A DNA stretch of 42,022 nucleotides from Sphingopyxis sp. RIFCSPHIGHO2_12_FULL_65_19 (GTDB taxonomy: Bacteria > Pseudomonadota > Alphaproteobacteria > Sphingomonadales > Sphingomonadaceae): contig NZ_MIAM01000049.1 of the NCBI RefSeq assembly GCF_001830555.1, forward strand, positions 89,531 through 131,552. Reading direction: 5' to 3'. The notes under the pieces are model-generated. The model worked only from the letters and a program-made list of their open reading frames with translations. It did not search any database and was not told the DNA's origin. Positions 24,809 to 32,120 of the stretch are shown in pieces. The first letter of the stretch is position 1. Every line of letters starts with the position of its first letter. The translations under genes and the position numbers were made by a program.

Positions 24809-25579
24809 TTAATGCGCATGCGCCCGCTCGTCGGCGCGCAAGGTCAACACGCGCGCGCCGTTGCGGGTGACCGCAACGGTGTGTTCAAACTGGGCCGACA
24901 ATTTCCCATCCGCCGTCACGACCGTCCAGCCGTCGGCCAGCGTCCGCACCGATCGCCGTCCCTGATTGAGCATCGGTTCGATCGTGAACACCATGGCTTC
25001 GCGCAGCACGAGTCCGGTTCCGCGTCGGCCATAATGCAGGATTTGCGGCTCTTCGTGCATCTCACGCCCGATGCCATGCCCGCAATATTCGCGGACGATC
25101 GAATAGCCATGACGTTTGGCGTGGCGCTCGATCGCATGGCCGATGTCGCCCAGCCGCGCGCCGGGACGCACCGCAGCGATGCCTTTCCACATGGCGTCAT
25201 AAGTGACCGAGACCAGCCGCCGCGCGGCCGGCGCGACATTGCCGATCAGAAAAGTCTTGCTGGAATCGGCAATATATCCACCCTTTTCCAGCGTGATGTC
25301 GAAATTGACGATGTCGCCGTCTGCCAGGATGTCGGTCGCCGACGGCACCCCGTGACAGACGACGTCATTGCGGGAACAGTTGAGCACATAGGCATAGCCA
25401 TATTGCCCCTTGCTCGCCGGGCGGGCGGCCAGCCGGCGCACGATCAGTTCTTCGACCATGTCGTTCACCTCCATCGTCGACAGTCCGGCAAGCGCGACCG
25501 TGTCGAGATGGCCGAAGACCGAGGCGAGCAGGCGCCCGGCCTCCGCCATCAGTTCGATTTCCTGCGGCGATTTGGTCAT
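24809..25579 (-). CDS. map: Type I methionine aminopeptidase
   Basis: A 256-residue cytosolic metallo-aminopeptidase that removes initiator methionine. Metal ligands are in VNFDITLEKGGYIADSS (two Asp), the His in YCGHGIGREMHEEP, the Glu in VFTIEPML, and the Glu in AQFEHTVAV. The length is that of a type I enzyme without extension. Its start overlaps the upstream ParD-like gene by 4 bases (ATGA), so it is translated with that gene. It may be a second Map besides a housekeeping copy elsewhere; only this window is visible. Confidence 0.94.
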   Translation of the reverse strand: MTKSPQEIELMAEAGRLLASVFGHLDTVALAGLSTMEVNDMVEELIVRRLAARPASKGQYGYAYVLNCSRNDVVCHGVPSATDILADGDIVNFDITLEKGGYIADSSKTFLIGNVAPAARRLVSVTYDAMWKGIAAVRPGARLGDIGHAIERHAKRHGYSIVREYCGHGIGREMHEEPQILHYGRRGTGLVLREAMVFTIEPMLNQGRRSVRTLADGWTVVTADGKLSAQFEHTVAVTRNGARVLTLRADERAHAH

Positions 25580-25782
25580 GTCATCGCGCGCACATCGTCG
25601 AACCCGACGGCTTCGCGCAATTCGCGCGACGCCACCTGGTAAAAGGTCAGGCCGGGTTCCAGCTCACACAGCATCCCGATCCGAATCCAGAACGCCGCCT
25701 GTGCGTTGATCGAACGGCCCGACGCCTTGCACGCCTTGCGCAGCTGGTCATGCAGTTCATCGTCGATATTCACGATCCCCAT
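25576..25782 (-). CDS. ParD-like DNA-binding protein coupled to map
   Basis: A 68-residue protein, MGIVNIDDELHDQLRKACKA then SGRSINAQAAFWIRIGML, which looks like the ParD_like family: a ribbon-helix-helix N-terminus (beta strand IVNIDDEL, then two helices) and a short acidic C-terminal segment. Proteins of this type are annotated as antitoxins, yet the overlapping partner here is methionine aminopeptidase, not a ParE toxin. A palindrome overlaps the promoter just upstream, so autorepression is likely. Whether it senses the state of Map or simply sets the expression level is unknown. Confidence 0.75.
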   Translation of the reverse strand: MGIVNIDDELHDQLRKACKASGRSINAQAAFWIRIGMLCELEPGLTFYQVASRELREAVGFDDVRAMT

Positions 25783-25800
25783 CGCATCGCCCTTTCATAC

Positions 25801-25844
25801 GAAACATATATGTTTCATATATTGGAAGCGGTCCGCGGGGTCAA
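25801..25844 (-). promoter_or_regulatory. Promoter and palindromic operator of the ParD-like/map operon
   Basis: GAAACATATATGTTTC at 25801-25816 is a perfect 16-base palindrome, with near-symmetric ATA/TAT flanks. Read on the minus strand, a promoter fits exactly: -35 TTGACC (25839-25844), a 17-base spacer and -10 TATATG (25816-25821). The palindrome begins at the -10 and lies between it and the gene, a good site for repression by the ribbon-helix-helix protein. Confidence 0.75.
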
Positions 25845-25873
25845 TCGGCAGGATGCTTTTCGCTGCGACGGGG

Positions 25874-26497
25874 TCAGGCCGGGCGCGCGGCAAGCTCGCT
25901 GCGCGCCTGCCGAAACACCTCGATGCTGCCCCAGATCGCCAGCGCCGCCATGATCGCCGCGACGATCAGGTCGGGCCAGCTTTGCCCGGTGCCGAACACC
26001 CCCAGCGCGGCGCCCATCACCGCGAGATTGCCGATCGCATCGTTGCGCGAACAGATCCACACCGACCGCATGTTCGCGTCGCCGGCGCGATAGCGAAAAA
26101 GCATCAGGGCCACTGCGACATTCGCGGCGAGCGCCAGCGCGCCGATCAGCCCCATCGTTTCGGCATGGGGGGTCGATCCGGCGAGGAACCCCCACACCGC
26201 CGATCCCAGAACCCACAAGCCAAAGGCCAGCATCGTCGCGGCTTTCAACAGGGCGGCGCGCGCGCGCCAGGCCAGCGCCATGCCCGCGACGCCCAGGCTG
26301 ATCGCATAATTGGCGCTGTCCCCCAGAAAATCGAGCGCATCGGCTTGCAGCGCGCGCGAATCCGCCGCCACACCCGCGACGATCTCCACCGCGAACATCG
26401 CGGCGTTGACGATCAATGCGATCCACAGGACGCGACGCCATTTGGGATCGTTCAGCGCGGTCTTGCCACTTTTGCCGGCGCAGCATGAATCCGCCAT
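25874..26497 (-). CDS. Cation diffusion facilitator-like transporter (heavy metal efflux)
   Basis: A 207-residue membrane protein with six helices and no C-terminal cytoplasmic domain. The N-terminus MADSCCAGKSGKTAL has a CC pair. In the metal site of helix 2 the CDF motif is ALQADALDFLGDSANYAIS, with D-x-x-x-D in place of the usual H-x-x-x-D; the helix-5 site reads SRNDAIGNLAVMGAAL. This is the short MerR-linked CDF group. The divergent MerR-type gene and its operator suggest regulated export of Zn, Cd, Pb or similar. The ATG at 26497 follows GGAG; a GTG one codon earlier is possible. Confidence 0.85.
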   Translation of the reverse strand: MADSCCAGKSGKTALNDPKWRRVLWIALIVNAAMFAVEIVAGVAADSRALQADALDFLGDSANYAISLGVAGMALAWRARAALLKAATMLAFGLWVLGSAVWGFLAGSTPHAETMGLIGALALAANVAVALMLFRYRAGDANMRSVWICSRNDAIGNLAVMGAALGVFGTGQSWPDLIVAAIMAALAIWGSIEVFRQARSELAARPA

Positions 26498-26530
26498 CAC
26501 CGAAATCTCCTGTCATTTTCGAGTCGGCAT

Positions 26531-26563
26531 CCTATATGCACCCTGTAGCAACTACAGGGTCAA
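26531..26563 (-). promoter_or_regulatory. MerR-type promoter/operator
   Basis: ACCCTGTAG-CAA-CTACAGGGT (26540-26560) is a perfect 9-base inverted repeat with a 3-base spacer. On the minus strand it lies between -35 TTGACC (26558-26563) and -10 CATATA (26533-26538) with a 19-base spacer, the over-long spacing that MerR-family activators correct. It controls the transporter gene, and its other side abuts the regulator's start. Confidence 0.85.
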
Positions 26564-26566
26564 GCG

Positions 26567-26977
26567 ATGAAAATCGGCGAACTGTCACGGGCGACCGGGA
26601 CCAATATCGAAACCATCCGCTATTATGAGCGCATCGGCCTGCTTCCCGCGCCCGATCGCACCGCCGCCAATTATCGCAGCTATGGGGACGCGCATCGATC
26701 GCGGCTGAGCTTTGTGCGCCATTCGCGCGAACTGGGGTTCACGATCGACGAAATCCGCTCGCTGCTCGACCTGTCCGACGATCCGGCGCGCGATTGTGGC
26801 GAGGCGGATCGGATCGCGACGCGGCACCTGGAACAGGTTGAAGAAAAGATCGCCCAGCTCACGCTGCTACGGGACGAACTGACCCGCATCGTCGGGCGAT
26901 GCCGCGGCGGCGTCGCCGCCGATTGCCGGGTGATCGAGGCGCTCGGCGACCATCGCCATTGCGAAAACGCGCATTGA
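26567..26977 (+). CDS. MerR-family heavy-metal regulator (CadR/PbrR-like)
   Basis: A 136-residue MerR protein: N-terminal winged helix (MKIGELSRATGTNIETIRYY, then ERIGLLP) and a dimerisation coil. The three metal cysteines C77, C112 and C120 (DCGEAD, RCRGGVAADC) match the Cd/Pb/Zn-sensing pattern of CadR/PbrR, and the tail HRHCENAH is His/Cys rich. It is divergent from the CDF-type transporter across a MerR operator whose far arm ends only 6 bases before its start codon, so it probably controls both its own gene and the transporter. Confidence 0.93.
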   Translation: MKIGELSRATGTNIETIRYYERIGLLPAPDRTAANYRSYGDAHRSRLSFVRHSRELGFTIDEIRSLLDLSDDPARDCGEADRIATRHLEQVEEKIAQLTLLRDELTRIVGRCRGGVAADCRVIEALGDHRHCENAH

Positions 26978-27021
26978 CGCGTCTGTGACTTTGGTCAGCA
27001 ATGTCAGGGAATAAGGTGGGA

Positions 27022-27079
27022 CGATTCTGTTGCCCGGCTCGTCCCCAGCCGCTGGTATCCGATTCTGTTGCCCGGTTCG
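27022..27079. repeat. 20-base direct repeat downstream of ssrA
   Basis: CGATTCTGTTGCCCGGCTCG (27022-27041) and CGATTCTGTTGCCCGGTTCG (27060-27079) differ at one base and start 38 bases apart. The second copy is at the end of the tmRNA coding piece. This could be a scar of an element integrating at the tmRNA gene; no integrase or cargo remains in the interval. Confidence 0.6.
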
Positions 27080-27370
27080 GTCCGAACCGCGTTCTATTTG
27101 AATAACCTTAGGCCGTGAGGCTTATCGGTTACGCAGCCAGAGCGAGTGCTTCGTTATCGTTAGCACTTATAGTTTTGAGCCTTGAACGGGTTACTCAGCC
27201 CGGAAGAAAATATCGCCTTTGAACACACGTCGATCCTGGTTCGGCCCCGTCAGAAGCCCGCGCGCCCATCGAAGAAACGCGGGTTTGTGGTGGAGCCGCC
27301 GGGTACTGCCCCCGGGTCCGCTGTGTCTATTCCACGACACCATTTATCCTCATAGCCGATCGAAACCGGC
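27074..27370 (-). ncRNA. ssrA: Two-piece (circularly permuted) tmRNA
   Basis: On the minus strand the acceptor piece comes first and ends ...GGCTCCACCA at 27288, with the CCA encoded. About 40 bases later the coding piece starts with GGGGCCGAACCAGGATCGAC at 27248, the usual tmRNA 5' end. The tag frame (27164 down to 27129) reads ANDNEALALAA followed by TAA, with resume codon GCT. tmRNA rescues stalled ribosomes and tags the peptide for proteolysis. The order, acceptor before coding, is that of alphaproteobacteria. CGGTTCGG-T-CCGAACCG at 27074-27090 is a stem near the 3' end of the coding piece. The outer limits (27074 and 27370) are approximate. There is no protein gene in 26978-27434. Confidence 0.95.
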
Positions 27371-27389
27371 ACCTTGGATATAGGGGGCC

Positions 27390-27414
27390 CGCCCGCCGAT
27401 GAAAAGGGCGGGCG
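27390..27414 (-). terminator. Stem-loop between mscL and ssrA
   Basis: CGCCCGCC (27390-27397) and GGCGGGCG (27407-27414) form an 8-base stem with a 9-base loop. It lies about 20 bases downstream of the mscL stop on the minus strand and just upstream of ssrA. There is no T-run. A terminator for mscL is likely. Confidence 0.5.
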
Positions 27415-27434
27415 TGCATTTCATCGCGGATTGA

Positions 27435-27857
27435 TCACGGCCTTTTTTTCAGTTCGTCACGGATTTCGGTGAGGATGTCGATCTCGGTCGGACCGGCGGG
27501 CGCTTCCTCGGCCGGCTTGATGAACTTGCTCGCCTGCCGCACCAGCAGGAATACGACGAATGCCAGCAGCACGAAATTGATCACCGCGGTGACGAAGCTG
27601 CCCAGCGCCATGACATTTGCTCCGCTTGCCTTTGCTGCGGCCAGCGTCATGCCCTGAGTCACCTTCTCGCCGCCCGACAGCACCAGATATTTGTTGGTGA
27701 AATCGACCCCGCCGCCGGTGATGAAACCAATGAAGGGCATCAACACATCGTCGGTCAGCGATTTGACGATTGTCCCGAACGCCGCACCGATGATGACGCC
27801 AACGGCAAGCCCCATCACATTACCCTGGTTCAGGAATGCCTTGAAATCTTTGAACAT
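27435..27857 (-). CDS. mscL: Large-conductance mechanosensitive channel MscL
   Basis: A 140-residue protein with the MscL pattern: N-terminal amphipathic helix MFKDFKAFLNQGNV, first pore helix MGLAVGVIIGAAFGTIVKSL, the periplasmic loop, and second helix VTAVINFVLLAFVVFLLVR, ending with a charged cytoplasmic helix EIDILTEIRDELKKRP. It forms a pressure-release valve under hypo-osmotic shock. It stands alone on the minus strand next to ssrA. Confidence 0.97.
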   Translation of the reverse strand: MFKDFKAFLNQGNVMGLAVGVIIGAAFGTIVKSLTDDVLMPFIGFITGGGVDFTNKYLVLSGGEKVTQGMTLAAAKASGANVMALGSFVTAVINFVLLAFVVFLLVRQASKFIKPAEEAPAGPTEIDILTEIRDELKKRP

Positions 27858-28000
27858 ATACCAACCCCTTTTGGCCGCTTCGCCTGTCGTTCGACCGTGC
27901 CTGATGCGATTATCGGCGTCAATGATTGCGGCGAGCGAAGCGTCTTACTATATTAAACCAGTTGCGCGGCACCGTGCCGCGCGGAGGGAGACCGAAGACC

Positions 28001-28597
28001 ATGACCTTGCGTTCAGCCCGATGGATGATTGTGCCGGTTGCCGCGCTGTCCCTGTCCGCTTGCGGCATCAACAGCGTTCCCACCAAGGAAGAGGCGGCCA
28101 AGGCCAAATGGGCCAATGTCGAAGCGGCATATCAGCGCCGCGCCGACCTGATCCCCAATCTGGTCGAAACCGCAAAAGGCGCTTCGCAGATCGAGCAATC
28201 GACCCTCGAAGGCGTCATGCAGGCGCGCGCGTCGGCCACGCAGATCAAGCTGAGCACCGACGATCTCAACAGCCCGGAAAAGGTGCAGGCATTCCAGCAG
28301 GCCCAGGGACAAGTGACGGGTGCGCTCGGCCGCTTGATGGCGACGGTCGAAGCCTATCCGACGCTGGCAAGCCAGGCGCGCTTTGCCGACCTGATGACCC
28401 AGCTCGAAGGCACCGAGAACCGCATCAACGTGTCGGTCCAGGATTATAATGGCGCGGTGCAGGATTATAACACGACGATCCGCACCTTCCCCGACATCAT
28501 CGGCGCCAAGATTGTTCATGGCGCGCAGCCGATGACGCCCTATCGCGCGGTCACCCCCAACGCCAACCAGGCGCCGAAGGTCGACTTCGGACAATAA
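28001..28597 (+). CDS. lemA: LemA family lipoprotein
   Basis: The ATG at 28001, preceded by GGAGGGAG, gives 198 residues. A lipoprotein signal (IVPVAALSLSACG, lipid-modified C21) is followed by the coiled LemA domain: AKWANVEAAYQRRADLIPNL, QARASATQIKL, and the closing LEGTENRINVSVQDYNGAVQ. Its function is not established. The TPM-domain gene follows with only 1 base between stop and start (TAAG, then GTG), and the pairing LemA-TPM is recurrent in bacteria. The longer frame to 27926 lacks a signal peptide start and is less likely. Confidence 0.93.
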   Translation: MTLRSARWMIVPVAALSLSACGINSVPTKEEAAKAKWANVEAAYQRRADLIPNLVETAKGASQIEQSTLEGVMQARASATQIKLSTDDLNSPEKVQAFQQAQGQVTGALGRLMATVEAYPTLASQARFADLMTQLEGTENRINVSVQDYNGAVQDYNTTIRTFPDIIGAKIVHGAQPMTPYRAVTPNANQAPKVDFGQ

Positions 28598-28598
28598 G

Positions 28599-29426
28599 GT
28601 GGGCGCGCCCACCCTGCTCCGTTCGTTCGCAGCAGCAGTCCTGTCGGGACTGCTGCTGACGGCGGCTCCGACAGCGGCGCAGAGCTTTCCGAAGCTCGCC
28701 GGCAATCCCGTCGTCGATCAGGCGGATATCATTCCCGCCCCGGCGGAAGCCGCGCTCAACGCGCAGTTGCTCGATCTACAGCAAAAGACCGGCCACCAGC
28801 TCGTGGTCGCAACGGTCAACGACCTCGAAGGCAATGATGTCGCCGACTATGGTTATCGGCTGGGCCGCGAATGGCAGATCGGTGACAAGGAAAAGGACGA
28901 CGGCGTCGTTTTCCTGATCGCGCCGAACGAGCGTCGGATGAATATCTCGGTCGGCTATGGCCTCGAACCGATCCTGACCGACGCCTTGTCGGGCCGGATC
29001 ATCCGCGACGTGGTGACCCCGAAATTCAAGGCGGGCGACATGCCCGGCGGCATTCAGGATGGCGTGAATGCGATCGCGCAGCAGATCCAGCTGGCGCCCG
29101 AAGAAGCGGCGGCGCGCGCCGCGGCGGCCGACAAGGCCGAACGCAACCGCGCCGACGACGGCGACTGGGGCGGCCTCTTCTTCATCGGCTTCATCGTCTT
29201 TTTCTTTTTCATCCTGCCGATGCTCACCAGCCTGGGGCGGCGCGGCAAGAAGCGCCGCAAGCATAGCCCGTGGGGCGCACCGATTGTCATCTGGGGCGGC
29301 GACGATGATGATTGGGGCGGCTGGGGTGGCGGCGGTTCGTCGTGGGGCGGTGGCGGCGGCGGCTTCGGCGGCTTTTCCGGCGGCGGCGGATCGTTCGGGG
29401 GCGGCGGCGCCTCGGGCGGCTGGTAG
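28599..29426 (+). CDS. TPM-domain exported protein with Gly-rich tail (YgcG-like)
   Basis: Starting at GTG 28599, 275 residues: a signal peptide (LLRSFAAAVLSGLLLTAAPT, AAAQS), a TPM domain from about residue 35 to 155 (VVDQADIIPAPAEAALN, VVFLIAPNERRMNISVGYGLE), a single hydrophobic helix (GLFFIGFIVFFFFILPML), then a Gly/Ser-rich tail of about 45 residues. Such proteins stand in the cell envelope and are paired with LemA; TPM domains are associated with phosphatase activity or photosystem repair in other groups, but the role here is unknown. The start uses GTG next to the LemA stop. Confidence 0.9.
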   Translation: MGAPTLLRSFAAAVLSGLLLTAAPTAAQSFPKLAGNPVVDQADIIPAPAEAALNAQLLDLQQKTGHQLVVATVNDLEGNDVADYGYRLGREWQIGDKEKDDGVVFLIAPNERRMNISVGYGLEPILTDALSGRIIRDVVTPKFKAGDMPGGIQDGVNAIAQQIQLAPEEAAARAAAADKAERNRADDGDWGGLFFIGFIVFFFFILPMLTSLGRRGKKRRKHSPWGAPIVIWGGDDDDWGGWGGGGSSWGGGGGGFGGFSGGGGSFGGGGASGGW

Positions 29427-29438
29427 GGGGATGCGGCC

Positions 29439-30119
29439 ATGAAAGTCAGTCACGTCAGCGAAGCCGACCATGATCTGGTCACCGCCGCAGTTGCGGCAGC
29501 CGAAGCGGCAACGAGCGGCGAGATCGTCACCGTCGTCGCGGCGAAATCGAACGATTATGACGATGTCGCGCTCGTCTGGGCGAGCATCATCGCCTTCCTC
29601 GCCATGTCGGTGATCGCGCTGTTCCCCGAATTTTATCGCGGCCTGTACGACCGGCTGACGGGCGGCTGGGGACATGAACTGACGGCCAATCAATGGCTGG
29701 GGACGGTCATCGCGATCGGCGTGCTCAAATGGATCGGCACCTGGCTGATCCTGCTGTGGCGTCCGCTGCGGATGGCGCTGACCCCGCGCGCGATCAAGGC
29801 GCAGCGCGTCCGTGCGCGCGCGATCGACCTGTTCAAGGTCGGGACCGAAGGAAAAACCACCGGCCGCACCGGGGTGCTGCTTTACCTCAGCCTCAAGGAA
29901 CATCGCGCCGATATCGTCGCCGACGAAGCCATCGCCGCAAAAGTGTCCGCGGAGGTGTGGGGTGACGCGATGGCGGCGCTGATCGCGCGGGTGCGCGCCG
30001 GGCAGCCCGGCGCCGGAATGGCCGAGGCGGTGCGCCAGATGGGCGTCGTGCTGGCGGAGCATTTCCCGCGAGGCAGCGAGAACCCGAACGAACTCCCCGA
30101 CCGCCTGATCGAATTATAG
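29439..30119 (+). CDS. TPM-domain membrane protein
   Basis: A 226-residue protein. The start MKVSHVSEADHDLVTAAVAA then AEAATSGEIVTVVAAKSNDY is a TPM-like domain (ATSGEIV motif), interrupted by two hydrophobic helices (about residues 46-65 and 85-105), followed by GRTGVLLYLSLKEHRADIVADEAI, the second half of the TPM domain. It follows the Gly-rich TPM gene by 12 bases and forms a three-gene operon with lemA. Function unknown; family reasonably certain. Confidence 0.88.
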   Translation: MKVSHVSEADHDLVTAAVAAAEAATSGEIVTVVAAKSNDYDDVALVWASIIAFLAMSVIALFPEFYRGLYDRLTGGWGHELTANQWLGTVIAIGVLKWIGTWLILLWRPLRMALTPRAIKAQRVRARAIDLFKVGTEGKTTGRTGVLLYLSLKEHRADIVADEAIAAKVSAEVWGDAMAALIARVRAGQPGAGMAEAVRQMGVVLAEHFPRGSENPNELPDRLIEL

Positions 30120-30140
30120 CGTTCCCTTTTTCGGTTTGCG

Positions 30141-30207
30141 CTGAGCTTGTCGAAGCCCCGTTTTTCGTTCTAACGTCCAAAGAAAGAACGGCCCTTCGAC
30201 AAGTTCG
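30141..30207. repeat. Extragenic palindromic repeat (type 1)
   Basis: CTGAGCTTGTCGAAG (30141-30155) and CTTCGACAAGTTCGG (30193-30207, approximate inverse) flank a smaller hairpin CGTTCT/AGAACG (30166-30171, 30185-30190). Arms agree at 13 of 15 bases. It is a REP-like element between the TPM and NUDIX genes. Confidence 0.7.
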
Positions 30208-30234
30208 GGGCGAACGGATTTGAAAGGACATGCC

Positions 30235-30780
30235 GTGCCCCGCCCTGCCCCCGACACCCCCATCGAGACGCGGTGGGAGGGCCGCTTTATCACAGTCAAG
30301 CAGCAGGGGACGTGGGAATATGTCTCGCGCTCGCGCGGCATCCACGCCGCCGTTATCCTCGCCATCGACGATGCGCCCGATGGCCGCCACATCATCCTCG
30401 TCGAACAATATCGCGTGCCGTTGAAGGTCCATTGTCTCGAACTGCCCGCCGGGCTGGTCGGCGACGATACCGCAGGCGAAGCCTCCGAAGTCGCGGCGCA
30501 GCGCGAATTGGAGGAAGAAACCGGCTATCGCGCCCAGCACTGGCGCACCGTCGGCGAATTCTACAGCTCGCCGGGAATGGTCAGCGAAAGCTTCACCCTG
30601 TTGATGGCGACCGGATTGACCAAGGTCGGCAACGGCGGCGGGGTCGACGGCGAAGATATCACCGTTCACCGCGTGCCGCTCGCCGCTATCGCCGATTTCG
30701 TCGCGGCGAAGCGTGCCGAGGGGTGCGGAATCGACGTGCGGGTGGCGATGCTGCTGGCGGGTGGGTTGTTGAAGGAATAG
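30235..30780 (+). CDS. NUDIX hydrolase, ADP-ribose pyrophosphatase type
   Basis: Starting at GTG 30235 (AAGGA is 7 bases upstream; a TTG at 30220 is the alternative), the protein has about 181 residues. The NUDIX box is complete: G-x5-E-x7-REUxEExGU reads G-DDTAG-E-ASEVAAQ-RELEEETGY. The preceding block EQYRVPLKVHCLELPAGLVG is typical of ADP-ribose pyrophosphatases. It cleaves nucleoside diphosphates linked to another moiety. A palindromic repeat separates it from the TPM operon, so it may have its own transcript. Confidence 0.9.
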   Translation: MPRPAPDTPIETRWEGRFITVKQQGTWEYVSRSRGIHAAVILAIDDAPDGRHIILVEQYRVPLKVHCLELPAGLVGDDTAGEASEVAAQRELEEETGYRAQHWRTVGEFYSSPGMVSESFTLLMATGLTKVGNGGGVDGEDITVHRVPLAAIADFVAAKRAEGCGIDVRVAMLLAGGLLKE

Positions 30781-30815
30781 TTTGGTTCGGTCGCTTACCG
30801 GTCTTTCCTTCATCG

Positions 30816-30840
30816 TCATCCCGTATCAAGTCCGGGATGA
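30816..30840. repeat. Extragenic palindromic repeat (type 2)
   Basis: TCATCCCG-TATCAAGTC-CGGGATGA is a perfect 8-base inverted repeat with a 9-base loop, in the 114-base gap between convergent NUDIX and rhomboid genes. It could act as a bidirectional terminator or be a dispersed repeat. Confidence 0.65.
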
Positions 30841-30894
30841 AGAAAGTAAGAAACAACTTATCCCGGCGCGCCCCTTTGCGACGGCGACATGGCC

Positions 30895-31530
30895 CTAGCG
30901 CGCGCCGAAGCGCCAGCGGAGTAGCGGCCGCGCGAGGAACAGGCCGGCAAGGAAGCCGCCGACATGTGCCCAGATGGCGACCGCGCCGAACCCGCCGCCG
31001 CCCGCAAAGCCGATCAGGAGCTGGAGGCCGATCCACGCCGCGGCGAGCCACAGCGCCCGCACCCAGTGGCCGGGGATCGGTCCGATTGCGGCAGCCCGCG
31101 ACCGGCTGAAGATCAAGGCGAAAACCGCGATCAATGCCGAAATCGCCCCGCTCGCGCCGATCATCGGCACCGCCGAGGCCGGGTCGGCAAGATATTGCGC
31201 CAGTGCACCGCCATAGGCGCCAGCGACGAGCAGCACCGCCATCGCCTTCGATCCCAGCGGCGCTTCGAGCTGGCGACCGATGAACAGCAGCACCAGGACG
31301 TTGAAGACGATGTGAAGCACCCCGCCGTGCAGCAATGCCGACGACAGCGGCGTCAGTGCAAAAGGCACCATCGCCCCCGGCGGCAGGATCAGGTCGGTCC
31401 CCAGGCGCGCGGGGATAAAGCCCCCGCGCACGATCGCGTCGATCTGGAACCCGGTGATCGACAACAGGACAAAAATGATGACGCAGGCGAGCGCATAGCC
31501 CGTGACCAGAGGCGCGTCCTGCGGTTTCAT
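30895..31530 (-). CDS. Rhomboid family intramembrane serine protease
   Basis: A 211-residue protein with about six helices. The catalytic Ser is in GASG (S127) and the His in the last helix (H189 in AHVGGFLAG); the HGGVLHIVFN segment in helix 2 gives the oxyanion-side His and Asn. These make an active rhomboid likely. It ends at 31530, 18 bases downstream (minus strand) of greA, so it may be co-transcribed with greA. Substrate unknown. Confidence 0.92.
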   Translation of the reverse strand: MKPQDAPLVTGYALACVIIFVLLSITGFQIDAIVRGGFIPARLGTDLILPPGAMVPFALTPLSSALLHGGVLHIVFNVLVLLFIGRQLEAPLGSKAMAVLLVAGAYGGALAQYLADPASAVPMIGASGAISALIAVFALIFSRSRAAAIGPIPGHWVRALWLAAAWIGLQLLIGFAGGGGFGAVAIWAHVGGFLAGLFLARPLLRWRFGAR

Positions 31531-31547
31531 CGCCGTCCGCCCGCCCG

Positions 31548-32024
31548 TCAGATGAATTCGATCTTCGTCACCAAATAATATTTGTCGCCCGCCGGGACGG
31601 TGACTTCGATCTCGTCATCGACGCGGCGCCCGATCAGCGCGCGACCGAGCGGCGAATTATAGCTGATCTTGCCATCCTTCGCGTCGGCTTCGGCCTGCCC
31701 GACGATCTGATACTTTACCGGCTTGTCGTCCTCGTCGGCGAGGGTGACGGTCGCGCCGAACACGATGCGGTCGCCCGACAGCGTCGTCGGGTCGATGACC
31801 TGCGCGCGCGACAATTTGTCTTCCAGGTCACCGATCGTCGCTTCGACCTGGCCCTGGCGTTCCTTCGCCGCGTGATATTCGGCATTTTCCGAAAGGTCGC
31901 CGTGGGCCCGCGCTTCCTCGATCGCATCGACGATCAGCGGTCGCTCGGCTTTGAGTGCCGAGAGCTGCGTGCTCAGCTTCTCATAGCCTTCTGCCAGCAT
32001 CGGCACCTTTTCAACGCTTGCCAT
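31548..32024 (-). CDS. greA: Transcription elongation factor GreA
   Basis: The ATG at 32024 gives 158 residues, the same as E. coli GreA. The N-terminal coiled coil ([20 protein letters not shown] ... [21 protein letters not shown]) ends in the catalytic acidic tip, where D and E of DLSENAEY are conserved. The C-terminal FKBP-like domain includes [21 protein letters not shown]. It rescues backtracked RNA polymerase. A weak TTG start seven codons upstream (32045) is less likely. Confidence 0.95.
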   Translation of the reverse strand: MASVEKVPMLAEGYEKLSTQLSALKAERPLIVDAIEEARAHGDLSENAEYHAAKERQGQVEATIGDLEDKLSRAQVIDPTTLSGDRIVFGATVTLADEDDKPVKYQIVGQAEADAKDGKISYNSPLGRALIGRRVDDEIEVTVPAGDKYYLVTKIEFI

Positions 32025-32120
32025 TATCCTGTTGTCCTTCGTCAATAATCCTGCCTCGGCGGTTTAGCGCCGGGCGGCTGAGCCGCTGTGTCCATCAATG
32101 TCGGGAGGTGGAGCGGTCCT

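Noticed and set aside
27135..27170. Short plus-strand sequence around the tmRNA tag as a tRNA or attachment site
   Set aside because: The minus strand reads the tmRNA tag ANDNEALALAA followed by TAA, which accounts for this sequence; no tRNA cloverleaf was found.
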